Assembly (NCBI RefSeq): GCF_042477335.2
Contig: NC_091254.1
Coordinates: 99,597,001 to 99,661,000, forward strand
Direction of reading: 5' to 3'
From: Ovis canadensis
Taxonomy: Eukaryota > Chordata > Mammalia > Artiodactyla > Bovidae
DNA length: 64,000 nucleotides
Shown piece after piece: positions 1 to 12,600 of this stretch. Under the pieces are notes generated by a model. The model searched no databases. It was not told the origin of the DNA and saw only the letters and a program-made list of their open reading frames with translations. Position numbers and translations under genes: made by a program. Position 1 is the first letter of the stretch, and every line of letters begins with the position of its first letter.

Positions 1-604
1 CTCTAAACGCAGTCGCTCATTCCCCATTTCTTGTAACAAAAGGTGGTGCTGAGACAAGCTTTTCCCTAAGACACGAGGTGGTCCTTCAATCACAGCATCC
101 GCTCTCCACCTGGAGGGTGGGAGGGGGCAGTGCTAACCCACAGGGACTCTTCCCAGACCTCTGAGCCCGGCTCCATTTTCAACTCAAGCCGACTCAAGAG
201 TTTTCCCGCCCTCCTGTGTCAAACAACTGCGTATCCGCCACCAGGGTGTCTGCCCCAGCCCTGCAGGGGCCTGGGTCTGGAGCACGGGCACCTTGCCTGA
301 GGCACACAGCTCAGAGGCCGGGCGTGGCCAGCTCCCAACCTGGGCACGGCCAGCACCAGCCCACCCAGCAGTCCCACGCGGAGTGACCTTCTCGGGGCGG
401 CTCTGTCCTGAGAACCACCGTGCTCGGAAGCTCCCCGGTCCACTTCCTCAGCCTCACCAACCCGGGGACCAGCCTGATGGCTGACGGCAGAAACGACGGG
501 GGACGCGAAGGAGGAAGCTGAGTCACCGCTGCTTCCAGCTCCTCTGCTTCTGCACCGAGGACGCTCTCCTTCTCCAGTCACGGTCCTAACAGGCTCGCGC
601 TTTT
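1..604. other. TUBGCP3 intron 11, single-copy
   Basis: GC-rich. No exon, RNA gene or recognisable repeat was seen. TUBGCP3 exon 12 was looked for and not found here. Confidence 0.5.
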
Positions 605-1215
605 ATTCTGTAAACTCCATCTTACTCTGCATCCAAGTGAGCTCCCTTCCCGTCACGCTCATGAGTCGGCCGTATCTCCAGATCCCACGTCTAAGAGCTG
701 ACTCACACAGTGCTTGCCTTTCTGTCTTCTTTCACTCAGCATAACGTCCCTCCAAGTCCATCCGCGTTGCTGAAAATGGCACAGCCCCACTCCTCCCTGG
801 CCGAGTAGTATTCCACTGCGGACACACCGCATCTTCTCTCCTCATACCCCTGCTGACGGGACACTTCAGCTGCTTCCACGCTTCAGCAGCCGGCAGTAAC
901 GATGCTGCAAACACCAGCCAGCACCTCTTTCCAAATGGGCGCTTCTGTTCGTTGGGTGAAAGCCCAGGAGGCGGCGTTTGTTGAGAAAGCTCTGTGCTGT
1001 CTCCACAGGGGCTGCGCCAGTGCCCGTCACCAGCAGCAGTCCCCTTTCCTGCACGCTCGCCAACATCGGCCGTTTCCTGACGGCCAACCTGACAGGCGTG
1101 ACGTGCCGTAATGCCTCCCTGCGGCCTCGGTTTGCGTGTCTCTAACCATCAGTGATGCTGAGCATCCCTTTACGTGCCTGTGGACCATCTGTGCGTCTCC
1201 TCTGGAGAAACGCCT
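605..1215 (-). mobile_element. Ancient L1 3' end fragment
   Basis: Diverged reverse-oriented L1 3' sequence. Recognisable blocks are TTTCACTCAGCATAACGTCC, GAGTAGTATTCCACTG and GATGCTGCAAACACC. It lies in intron 11 of TUBGCP3. Confidence 0.75.
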
Positions 1216-1835
1216 ATTTCAGAAGATCCCTTCAGGGCTCTAGTCTTGCCCAACTAGAGGACCCAGAGGCAGTTTTAACAGTGCTGCAGAAGTAGCAAAG
1301 CTCAGGGGTCACCTGGAGTTTTTTCTTTCAGGGAAAAGGAGTGAAAACTCGACCTTAGGGTGTAGGTCAGTCCCACCCAGAGGCAGCCAAGGTGGGACGC
1401 TGGGCCTCACTCTGCAGCAGCAGGACAGGGAAGGGTCCCAACAGCAGGGAAACACGGTGTTCAGGAGAGCTGCCTGGGAGGCCCACACCATGAGCCCGGG
1501 GCCAGGGTCAGATGGAAAACAGTCCTGCTCAGGGTGAGTCATGTGAGGCGCACAGAAGGGAGGGCTAAGCCAGTGGGGTGCAGGGTGGGCGGGGGACAGT
1601 CCCCCAGCGCAGGAGACAAACTCAAAGCTGCAGGTGCAGCCCCCTCCGCCGCCAAGCCAGCCCCCCTCCAGGACTGACTTCAGAGAAGCTGCTAGACACA
1701 CATGGAGGCCCATGAAAGCACAGCCACCTCATTAATGCGGTGGAGACGCACACCTACAAGAGCACGATCTGCTCAGACAGAGTCACCGGGTAGAGTCCAC
1801 GCCGGAGCCACGCCATGGGGGCTGCAGGGCCCCCA
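1216..1835. other. TUBGCP3 intron 11 between L1 and minisatellite
   Basis: Nothing recognised. Open frames here have no protein-like composition. Confidence 0.5.
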
Positions 1836-2482
1836 GAGCACACACACGGGGCCCGTATGCGCTCACACCAGGGACGGGGCGCCCAGGGCACACGCTCGGA
1901 GGCTCACACCAGGGATGGGGCGCCCAGGGCACACGCACGGGGCCCCACGTGCGTTCACACCAGGGACGGGGCGCCCAGGGCACAGGCACAGGGCCCCGCG
2001 TGCGTTCACACCAGGGACGGGGCGCCCAGGGCACAGGCACGGGGCCCCGCGTGCGTTCACACCAGGGACGGGGCGCCCAGGGCACAGGCACAGGGCCCCG
2101 TGTGCGCTCACACCAGGGACGGGGCGCCCAGGGCACAGGCACGGGGCCCCGCGTGCGTTCACACCAGGGACGGGGCGCCCAGGGCACAGGCACGGGGCCC
2201 CGCGTGCGTTCACACCAGGGATGGGGCGCCCAGGGCACACGCACGGGGCCCCGCGTGCGCTCACACCAGGGACGGGGCGCCCAGGGCACAGGCACGGGGC
2301 CCCGCGTGCGTTCACACCAGGGACGGGGCGCCCAGGGCACAGGCACGGGGCCCCGCGTGCGTTCACACCAGGGACGGGGCGCCCAGGGCACAGGCACAGG
2401 GCCCCGCGTGCGCTCACACCAGGGACGGGGCGCCCAGGGCACAGGCACGGGGCCCCGCGTGCGCTCACACCAGGGACGGGGC
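1836..2482. repeat. 51-bp minisatellite, about 13 copies, in TUBGCP3 intron 11
   Basis: GC-rich 51-bp units share CACACCAGGGACGGGGCGCC and a GGCACGGGGCCCCG block. Variants alternate between 'cacaggcacg', 'cacaggcaca' and 'cacacgcacg'. The unit is divisible by 3 and lacks stops in several frames. This explains overlapping open frames of 200-300 codons on both strands, none of which looks like a protein. Confidence 0.96.
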
Positions 2483-3084
2483 AGTGCGGTCCTGTCTACT
2501 TCCGTTATTCACGTGCAGTGTCACCCACGAGAACCGAGGGGAACGCAAGAGCCCACCACAAGGGCCAGGACCCCCCACTGCCACTCCGCCCAGGCCCACC
2601 TGCCAACCCCCGGGCTTTGCCAAGGCCACGGCCACGTTTATCCTAGAATCCGCGCGTTTCTTAACCGCTTACTGTGTGTTAAAAGCTGCAACTCCCACTC
2701 GATCCCCTTCTTTACTAACATAACGCAGTGTCAAGGCCGAGCGGCGGGCCCTCTCCACTTCTGGTCAGAAGCCTGCAGTTTCACGGGATGACTGTGAGTA
2801 ACAGTGACTTTCAGACAGATACGTTGCTTTCTAGCAGAACTAAGCATGTTTCAACGTGTAGAATACAAACACACATACAGATGGCCTGGCTCAGCTAACC
2901 AGTAACCGTGACGGCATCAGAACACACGACGGGCGCCTCCAGGACAGAGCAGGACGAGGACACTCAAGCCCCAGCACTGCCGCCAGCGTGCTGAGGAGCA
3001 GGGACCCGGCCCAGGCTCCTGAGTTACGGGGAGACCCATCTCCCACCATCGCACACAGCTCTGCTCGACCCGGTGTTGGGAGGA
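2483..3084. other. TUBGCP3 intron 11 between minisatellites
   Basis: Mixed AT/GC single-copy sequence. Nothing recognised. Confidence 0.5.
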
Positions 3085-3459
3085 CAGGCTGGCCCGTGGG
3101 TGCGCCCAGCACCCTGCTCTCCAAGGAGATGCCTGCAAGCCTGGCCCGTGGGTGTGCCTGGCACCTTGCTGCTCCAAGGAAACACCGCAGGTCTGCCTCA
3201 CCTCAGGGCGCGCCCGGCACCCCGCTGCTCTAAAACACCGCACACCCGGCCCATGGGTGCGCCTGGTGCCTCACTGCTCCAGAGAGACGCCTGCAAGCCC
3301 GGCCCAAGGGTGCGCCCTGCGCCTCGCTGCTTTGAGACACCGCAGGCCCAGCCCATGGGTGCACCCAGAGCCCTGCTGCTCTAAGATACCACAGGCCGCC
3401 TCACCCCGGGGCGCGCCCGGCGCCCCGCTGCTCTGAGAAGACGCCGCGGGCCGCCTCAC
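3085..3459. repeat. Degenerate ~52-bp minisatellite abutting TUBGCP3 exon 11
   Basis: About seven to eight diverged units follow the pattern GGCCC(A/G)TGGGTGCGCC, then a CTGCTC box, then a CACCGCAGG-like spacer. Some units carry GCCTCACC, the reverse complement of the exon 11 donor. The last unit merges into the exon 11 donor itself. Confidence 0.85.
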
Positions 3460-3626
3460 CTCGTGGTGCGCGTCCTCCAGCTCACCGTCGTAGATCCAGC
3501 GGTACAGAAAGCTCAGGACGGGGTGTGACACCAGGCTGAGGATGTGCTGCACCAGGGACCGCATGGATGGGTCCCCTGTCTTGGTGTAGGCGTGGACGGC
3601 CGAGGCCAGCTCGCCTCCCTTCCTTC
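3460..3626 (-). CDS. TUBGCP3: TUBGCP3 exon 11 (last in window)
   Basis: Residues 390-445, containing [18 protein letters not shown] and ending at DAHHE. The acceptor is GTCCCCAG. The donor is GAG|GTGAGGC, with GT at 3459-3458, and lies at the edge of a degenerate minisatellite that repeats this donor. The next expected residues (FFVASD) were not found in 1-3459, so exon 12 is presumably outside the window. Confidence 0.94.
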
Positions 3627-6600
3627 CTGGGGACACAGAAGCCACCGTGAACACAAACGCTGAGGCCGAGGCGCAGAGACAAAGCGAGGAGGAAGAGGCC
3701 AGGGGCCCCCGGCCAGGAAAGCATGCGCGCTGCGCAGAGCGCCGAGCCCCAGGCTGGAGGTGGGAGAGGCCCAGGCAGACGCACGCACGGGGGCGAGCAA
3801 CACGGCTGCTGAGCCAGACCTGGGGCCAAGGGGGGGCGGGGGAGGCCGAGGAGAGGCCGCAGAGTAAGGGCAGACGGGTCTCCGGAGCACAAGAGGCCTC
3901 AAGGGACCACACCCCCACGCCTACTTCATCTCAGGGAGGTCCTGAGCGCCACGAGCGTAAACCCTTGCCCACGGGCTCTACCCTTGGAAGTCCAAGTCTA
4001 TCCACCTGTCTTTGGTAGCACCCTTCCGGCTGCCATGCATACAGGGCAGACACAGAGTCAGGCCTCAGTGACCCTCCCTACAGCTGCCTTGAAACCGCGC
4101 AGAATGACCTTGGCAGTGGTCCACCAGGGCCGCCAGGGTCTTCAGTCTTATCTTGGGGTCATACGTCCACACCAGGAGGCGCCGGAGCGTCAAGCTGCTC
4201 TCGAAGCCCAAATTCACACCCTGATCGTCCTCCAGCTGCAGCTGAAAAACGAGAACAAAAGAACGGCTGAGTACAGCCACCCAGGAGCCCTAACCCACGT
4301 CTTAACCCACGTCAAGTCCCGGGGAAGGGGTGATCCTCACGTAAACGAGACAGAGGGCCTCTGGGAGAGGACAGCTCCTTCAAGATACAGGAGGTCTGCC
4401 TCAGGCCGACAGGACCCTGAAAGCGAGCCGCAAGCTGACTCCAGGACACACCACAGCTCTACAGGGGCCCAACCCTTCCACCAGGACCATCACACCTTAA
4501 AATTAACGTAGGAGGAAATGTAGGGATTCTGGAGAGTGGAATTCTGTGACATTTCAGATCGTGATGAAATAAAAACAAGGGCTTACCTGGGAGTGCAGGA
4601 CGGAGAGCAGCCGGTAGTACTCCTTGAGTTCCTGGTGCAAGGCCGCGCAGAAGCTCTGTGGAAAGAGAGGCAGGTCGTGGTCGCTGCGCTCAGGACAGGC
4701 GCCACCCAGCTGCGAAGGACGGCCCTCAGACGCGCCTGCTTCTGTCCACGGATCTCGTGCAGGTGAACCACCTCAACACACGGACTCAACGGTGTCAGGG
4801 GCCGTCTCAGCACGGGCTTTGCAGGAGCACAGCGGAGACGCAGCACCGTGCTCATAACCTGCAGGGCGTTTCCTCCCTCCACACACTGATGCTGTATTTT
4901 TAGCTACATGCCTCTTACTCTGGTTCATGGAAGTACCGTTGATGTATAATGCCACGTCAGCTTCAGGTGAACAGCAAAGTCAGGGAGACCCCCTGAAGGG
5001 GGGAATGGCACCCCACTCCAGTGCTCCTGCCTGCGAAACCCCATGGACAGAGGAGCCTGGCGGGCTGCAGTCCGTGGGGTCACGCTGAGTCGGACACGAC
5101 AGAAGCAACTTAGCGCACACACACGCACGCACACACGCACACGCACACACGCACACGCACACACACGCACACACAACCGAGTCACTTTGACACACACTTC
5201 ACACACGACACTGTAAACCAACTGTCCTTCAATTAAACAAAGTTTAACTGAGAGAATTTTAGGTCAAAGGGAAGTCATTAAAATACGTAAAGTGACTCAG
5301 ACAGGTCAGCGTTCCTAAACACTCGTTAAACATTAGAAGTTTCCTGGTCGATCACCTGTGTCAATATTTACTGTGCTTTCTATTTTCTTGAGAGGACCGT
5401 GGCTGACAAAGTGCATCATACCAAACCTGCTTCATGTAAAAAGGACCCGCCTCAGGATGACTTTCACGTGAGGTTCTAAGGAGACGAAGCGCTTCCTGAG
5501 GCGAGCGCCGCCCGAATCCCCAGGCGCCTCGCTACCGAAGCACACACCTGGCCGACAAGCCCAAACGAGCGGTCCAGGCTCCTCTGGTCCGTGTACTTTC
5601 TGATCTTGTTGTGCAGCCACCCCAGCTCGGCCAGTCTCATAGCCGTATCCCGCAAGGACTTGTTCAGGTTTGCCTAAAAAGCAAACACGTCCACAGCTAA
5701 AAAACTGCTTTTAACGCTGGAATTTTATTACTTTTTTTCCAACCACTTGCACTTTTATGTTTGTGATTCTCAGGCTTCAACACAAGAAACTTAAAGATCA
5801 CCAACACACCACCCTGACATGAGGACAGTGAGGCCTGGGACACAGGCCGCGCCCTGGCGCAGACACGCGTCAGGCGGGAGGGCCGCCACCCCCAGGAGGG
5901 CCCGGCGTGGCAAGGGCCGTCTGTGAGGCCAGCGGCCTGAGCCTCAGCCAAGAGACGCAGAAGGACAGATCGTCAGCAAGATGGACTGTGAGAAAGGCAG
6001 GCTCCGGAGGAAGCAAAACTGGGCAGGAGCGCCTCACGTGGGACCTGTGTCGGAGCACAGATGCCAGGACAGCAGTCCGGCAGGTAAGCCTGGCACGGGC
6101 ACCACAGGAGGGAGGAGGTGAGCACGGAGGACGAGCCGGTACGGGGGCCAGGACCTCGCCTGCAGACCACCCGCGTCAACGAGCAGCACCTCCCAGACCA
6201 GCGGCTCCCGCCTGGCCCTGGGGACAGTCACCCTGACTCGTGAGGGCTGCAGCGGGTCAGGGCACCGTACCTTCCCCTCCACTTTGTAACAGTTGTCAGC
6301 GCTGCTCATTTTGATGTTCCTGCCGTCTATGCCCTGGAAGACGTACAGGATGTCTCTGACGAGGGCCGCCTCGGTGACCTCCACAGCACCTGCAACGCGG
6401 TTTCCGTACGGTGAACTGCTCGACACAGCTCGTTCCAGGTGATGTATTTGCAACCAGAACAAAACTTAAAAGCTAACTGAGTTTAAGATAGAAAAGAATA
6501 TGAAGTTATATTTTTTAAAAACACGGATTTTCTGAAGAGCATCTAGAGAGCATGTGGTTTGTCTTCCAAAAGCCCTTTTTTCAAAGAGAAAGCAATCCAC

Positions 6601-9600
6601 GGGAGTTTAACACATGATCCAGGGGCAGCACAAGCCAATCCCAGAGGGGTGGGTAACCGCTTCATGTGGTGTCAGAGACCTGACTGACCACGCAGCAAGC
6701 GTGTAAGCCGGGCTCCATCCCCACCAGGCCACAGGCATTAACACACCGGAGAGGGTTTACGAGCCCCACAAACCGTAGAACAAAGGCCAGCTCAGAGCGT
6801 GGCTGTCACCCAATATCACAAGAAGGCAAGGCCCAGAGAGGCGAGGTTCCAGTGGGAGAGGCCCCGTCCGAGCACAGCCAGGTAATATCGCCCCAGCACG
6901 GGGCGACCCTCCACAAACACCAGATAAACAGAAACAGGCCGGCCGGGAGGAGGAGGAGGGTGCACACCCAGGGCCACGCCCGGCAGTCGTGAGCACAGGC
7001 AGGGCTGGGTGACAAGGCCAACACAGGCACCCCCACGGGGCGCGCGGGACACTGTCGGCTGCAAACCCCGGAAAACCCGGAGCCCGTCCTCACTCACCGC
7101 CTGCATCCCCGTCTCTCCGTGGCCGAGTCACGCTGCGGGAAGTCGCACTGGGGACGCCTTTGGAGGTAGTGGTTTGTAAGGAAGGCTGGCTTGCAGTCAA
7201 CGTCCATGCCAGACGGGCGCCCAGCTGCTGCCGGAGACAGTCGCCCGTCCCTGGGCCCGGGTGAGACTGTCTGAAAAGAGGAGGTGCCTGCTGGGTCCGC
7301 ACGCCGGGCTAGTCACAGAGGTCGCTGAGACGCTGCAGACACGCTCCCTGAGTCACCACACTGAGCCACTGGCCCAGGTGAGCCCGAGACCCGCACGGCT
7401 GTCCCTCCCCGACTGCGGCCCCCGGGCTCCTGCCTCCTGCACAGCCCTCCCGGCTCTGTCACAGGCCGACCCGGCTCTGCCTGCAAACACCCACATACAC
7501 TTCCAGCTCAGAGCACTCTAGGGTTCACTGCTGATTTTACCCTGGAAACCCATCCACGTTTGCTGAGTAAAAACCGATGACACCGCCCCCTGCCCTGTCT
7601 ACCTCTCAGCCTTCACAGCACTTGACGCAAACAGTGGGATCTGCAACCAGCGTCACACACAGCAACATCAACCGCAGGGAGAGGCCACCCCCGTCAGGAC
7701 GGCGCTCAGTGACGCCCGCGGGCAGCCCACCAGGGAGTTCCACAAGGACCCGGAGACAGCCCTTCCCCCAGCCCGCCCCCGGCAGGGGGGACACTGATCC
7801 AACGATGGCTCTGAGTACAGTTCCAAATTTAAGAGAAAGTCTAAACGACCACTTCAGTTCACAGTTCTCTATACCGCTTTTTCAATAGCATGACAATAAT
7901 TATTTCAACTACTTATATTAAAGGCGAAAATAAGAAAGTGTGTTTCAGCCAGACTCCTTCAGCCAGAATGGGAGTCTGAGATTAGATTTGGGGGTACATG
8001 GTGCTGTCTTTATAAAGTCCTAGGCTCTGTCTGTAATCCCCGTGTCTGGACACACGTTCTGTCTTCCAGTAACTCCAACAAACTTTCACCTGACTGACGC
8101 AGTGACAGGAGCGTCGCCGGGCCACGCCCACGAGGGAAACACCGTCTGAAGGCGGCTGCGCCAGCCCACTCCCAGTTCCCACCAACCAAGGCACCGCACA
8201 CCTCCCCGCGAGCCGGCCCTGCCGCAGCAGCTGCGTTACCAGGTCAGGAGGCAGCCGACCCAACGGTCAACGCAGACGGGAGCGACCCGGAGGGTGTGCT
8301 TAGACAGCTGACTCCCACCAGAGCACGTCAGACCCAGGGCCGAGACACCCCGGACACGCACGAGGCTCTGAAGACTGAATGCTGGACTGAGAGCAAGGCC
8401 GCGCCCGCCTCCACCGCGGGGGACCCGCGCGAGCGCCGGCTTACCCCGGCAGCAGGGACGGGGGCGGCGGGGTCGGGCCGTTGAGGGTGTGCACACCGAT
8501 GCTGCTGATGCCACTGCTCCCCAGGCTGCCCGAGCTCTGGGCCGACGGGGCGCTGCGCTCCTGGTAGTTCAGCGGCAGGGTCTGAGGCCGGGCGTAGTAG
8601 TAGGGCGTGGAGTGGGCATCGCGTGGTAGCGCTTGAGCGAACAGCGTGGCGTAGCTGGAGACCTGAAAATAAGCGCATTGCAAATGCAGCTACAGAATCA
8701 CACGAGTCCCCAGCCGACAGACAGCTCACACTCCGTCTCTCTTCAGCTGCGTTTTTGTGCCCAGAGTGGCACAGGCAGACCTCAGAAAGTCCAGACCAGC
8801 TCCGGGAAGCAAACGGCAGAGCAGGCCACACGAGCGTCCGCCTTCCCAGCGCGCCTGCGGGCCCTGCGCACGCTGCCCGTCTGCTGAGCGGGCCCTGCGC
8901 ACGCTGCCCGTCTGCTGAGCGGGCCCTGCGCACGCCGCCCGTCTGCTGAGCGGGCCCTGCACACGCCGCCCGTCTGCTGAGCGGGCAGAGCAGCAGGCCT
9001 CTAGAGCAACACGCACACCTTAAACGCCTTCCCGCTTGAAATGGCAGCCACCACCCGACAAGGCGCAGCTGCCACAAGCCCTCCACTTACAGAAAAGCAG
9101 GCAAGCGCGGCACCTGCGAAGCTCAAAGATGTGCTGAGCTCAGTGAACGATAAATCAGCCGATTTCTGAAGTATGCTCGAGCCAATGAAAGTTTTAGAAA
9201 GCTTTCTGAATCCCAAGACTCCCACATGGTCTGATAACTAAACACTCTACTCAGAAGCTAAGCAAAGTAAAAGGGAAATAATTACTCAAATAGCTTTAAA
9301 AGTCTGGCGTTGTTATATAAGGAAAGAAGGCTCGTTACTCAAGACTGTGGCTTTCAAGGTAAATCTGACTCCTTCACGCACGCTCTCCAACCGCCTAAGC
9401 TCTCAGACTTCTGGGGTGGGGCACCTCATTACACCAGACCCTCGGGGACTCGGGCAGCTGCCCAGTCGCACCTTCAAACACTGCATGAGTCAAAACCTGA
9501 GCCCGCAGACAACGAGCTTTTCAGGAAATAACAGTAATTAATGCTCATCGTGGCATCTGAAAAGAAAACCCTAGAAGCTCTTCTGACTCAAAGAACAATG

Positions 9601-12600
9601 AAGCCAGGCTCACAGCGACTGTGCACAGCAGAAACCTGAGCAGCAGCAGCTCCGCTCTGCTGGCCAGAGGTGGTGTCTGAAGCAACGCTGTAACGTGATC
9701 CGCAAAGACGCCGTAAGGGGACACAGCGCAATGACTGAAAACGCCCTTAAAGGCAGAGGGAAAAGACCCTCGACCCTCATGGCCGCCCAGAGAGCAAGCT
9801 TTTTGCTTTTCTAATATTGTTTTCTTGAGTACAGAAGCCAATTCCTCTCAGCACTTGGCGTAGCTATCCCGACACAACACCGTGCCTTGGGGCGGCGCCG
9901 CGATGTGAAAACAGCCTCACCTTGCTGGGCTGCCTGCGCGGATCTTCACTGAGGCTTAGCAAGAGGTAGAGAATCGACCACTTATTTTTCAAAACTCCCT
10001 GTTGAGAAAGAAAACGTCAGAAGAAAAACTCTGTGCTACCCCGCAGTTTCACCATCCCCTCTCCTAAGTTATCCTGATTTCCCAAAATGGAAGTGCATCT
10101 TAAAACCCACGCGGCAACGTGGCGACATGGCACCCGAGCACACCCGCTTTCAGGCGCGGCCACAGTGCCCCAGCAGCAGGCGAGAGCGCGCTCAGAGCCC
10201 AAGCCCCTGGGAGCCTTCAACCCCTGGAAGCTCGCCCCAAGGCCCGAAGCGCTCAAGCTTTCAGATTACCCTATCCCCGACGCACGGCATGTCGTCCCTG
10301 AAACAACCCTCTCAATAGCCGGCTTCCCAAGCGGTGATTCTCAGAACAGTGCCATCATGAACTGTGTGAATGCCTCCCCCACGGAAGCCTGACTTACGCC
10401 ATAACAAAAGAATATCAGACAAAAAGAAAATAGTTCTAAAGTCTAAGATGTGGGTCTTGGCATCAGGCACTCCTGGGAAACCCAGGTCCTGAAACATTCA
10501 GAAGGCAGCAGTCCCCCCAGGGTTCGTGCACGGTTGTCACAGAGATCCCGTTCGTTTCCACGGACACGCTGATCAGAGGCCCTGATGGGCAGGAGAGAGG
10601 ACGGAACAGCAACCGCAGCTGCAGTTTCCAAGAACCAGACGTTTCAGCAACAAGAAGGAGCGGGCGCACGGCTCCCTGACACCGCCCATCCGCCTTCAGC
10701 CACGCCCTGAGCCCCAGGAAGCTGGCTACTGTTTAACACAGGACTACTTCAGGAATAAGCATGCAGGGTTCCAAACTGAACTGTGGAAAGCAACCGTTCC
10801 GATCAAACCGCCTCAATGTGTGATCACAGAGGGGCCAGTGCGAGCAGCCACAACAGCTGTCACCGACCAGTCTCCCGTTCAGGGTCCTGAAGGGGAAAGC
10901 TGCTCAGTCGTGTCTGACCCTCTGCAACCCCATGGACTATGCAGTCCGTGGGAGTCTCCAGGCCAGAATACTGGAGTGGGTGAGCTGCTCCCTTCTCCAG
11001 GGGATCTTCCCAACCCAGGGATCGAACCCAGGTCTCTCACACTGCAGTCCTGTAAGGCCTATGAGCACCTTGGGGTATGACTCCTGAGACGGAGCTGCTT
11101 TTAAAAATAGAGAAAAATTCAGGAAAAACAAGTGGCGCAGCAGTTTGAGACTGTCTGCCTAAACACGGCCACACAGAACAGTTCCTGTTTCATAACTTCA
11201 CGTATATTATCAGAGGCGGAAAGACAGACTCAGAGCAATGAATCCAAGTCCACCCAACCGCACTGAGGAGCCAAAACGGTCCGCAAACAAGGCCGCGCTC
11301 ATCGTGCGGGCACGGGAGACGGGGCAGAGGGGCCTGTGGGCCCGCGCCTGGCAGCGCTGGACGCGCTCGGGGCCCCACACGACGGAGCGCAGCGTGCAGA
11401 GCAGCCGCCCCACGGGCTCCGCACGTACCTGCGAGTGCAGCTTCCTGTGGAGCTCTGAGAACAGCGCCGCGTCCGCCTCTCGTCTCTGCCGGGTCACTGC
11501 AAGGCCGGAGAGGAGCGTGTTAGTGACACACAGCGCGCTCCTACGACACTCTCCCCACAGCCACAGGTAACTGGCCTCTGCAGGGGCTCCTGAGCTGAAG
11601 AGTCAGAACCACCAGTCACTCCATTCCATGAATTTCATCAAGTCATCAAAACACTGATATTTGTAAAACATGAACACAATCAGGCTGGAATCAAAGAATT
11701 CCCGTGAACATTAGCTGAAGTAACAGAATCTCTGAAAACCCCATCAATTTCCTTCCTGAAAACAGACCCTCAGGACCCCCTCGACAGCACGGCTGCCCGG
11801 CCTCTAACTCTGAAGACAGACCATCTTTAGCTGCTCCCAGCGCGTGTAACATGCCCACCAGGGGCCTGGATTTGTGCACTGCAAAGCAAACAGTCTGTGA
11901 ACACACCCAGTACTGGGGTCCTCACTAGTGATCCAAAAGGTGCTAAGCATCAGAGACCAAGAAGGCGCTACAATGGCCTCAGGTTCAGTTTTACAGACAA
12001 GAAGGGAAAGTACGGGTTTACAGCAGGACAGACGACCTACCACCCCCACCTCAATACACCTACATGCTAGAACACCCCAAGAACTGAACCACCTCAGTCC
12101 TGCACGGCTCACCAAGCCCCCGCCAGGCCCAGTCGCTCATGAGCCAGGGCCTCACCCCACCCCCAGCTGCCACAGCACCCAGCTCTGAAACAGGACATCC
12201 ACGCAGACGCCAGCCAATATTATCATAGTTAAGAACGCGACAGCCGGGGCGGGTAGAGACCGTGCCGTGGGAGCCTCCTCCTAGGAGGCATCGCTACCGC
12301 CTGCAACAGCCAGGCCCGCAGGGAGGACGCACTGGCCAAGGCTGCGTCCCGGGCGGCGGGGACCCGCTCCTGAGGCCCGGGAGCTATCAGGAAAGGGGGC
12401 CTGGCGACCAGAGAGGATGACCCTCTGAGCAGGACGGGAACAGCTCTCACAGGGGGTCCCGGTGCTCAAAGCCTCTCCGAGAACACACAGGCAGAGACCC
12501 ATTCCTAACCAGGCGCTAACACACGGACAGCTTTCTTCTCTAAGGCGACAAGGTGTAGGAGAGCTTCGGTACCATCTCAGAAAACGCTCAACAGGAAGTT

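Larger units (their letters stand above)
4908..5245 (+). mobile_element. L1 3' tail split by a Bov-tA SINE
   Basis: L1-type 3' sequence appears before the SINE (TGTATAATGCCACGTCAGC) and after it (CACTGTAAACCAACTGTCC, then TTCAATTAAA). The Bov-tA and its CA tail were therefore inserted into an existing L1 tail within intron 9. Confidence 0.65.
5674..8444. other. TUBGCP3 introns 5-7, apart from exons 6 and 7
   Basis: Introns around exons 7 (6271-6389) and 6 (7098-7270). Mostly GC-rich single-copy sequence with short AT-rich patches near 6.5 and 7.9 kb. No further repeats were recognised. Confidence 0.5.

Noticed and set aside
1836..2482. Regularly repeated units that might suggest a CRISPR array
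   Set aside because: Units are contiguous without unique spacers, there are no cas genes, and the genome is mammalian.
1702..2791. Several 200-314-codon frames on both strands
   Set aside because: All are translations of the 51-bp minisatellite in different frames. The unit is a multiple of 3 and lacks stops.
1..3459. TUBGCP3 exon 12
   Set aside because: The next expected residues (FFVASD and following) do not appear in any minus-strand frame here, so the exon lies outside the window.
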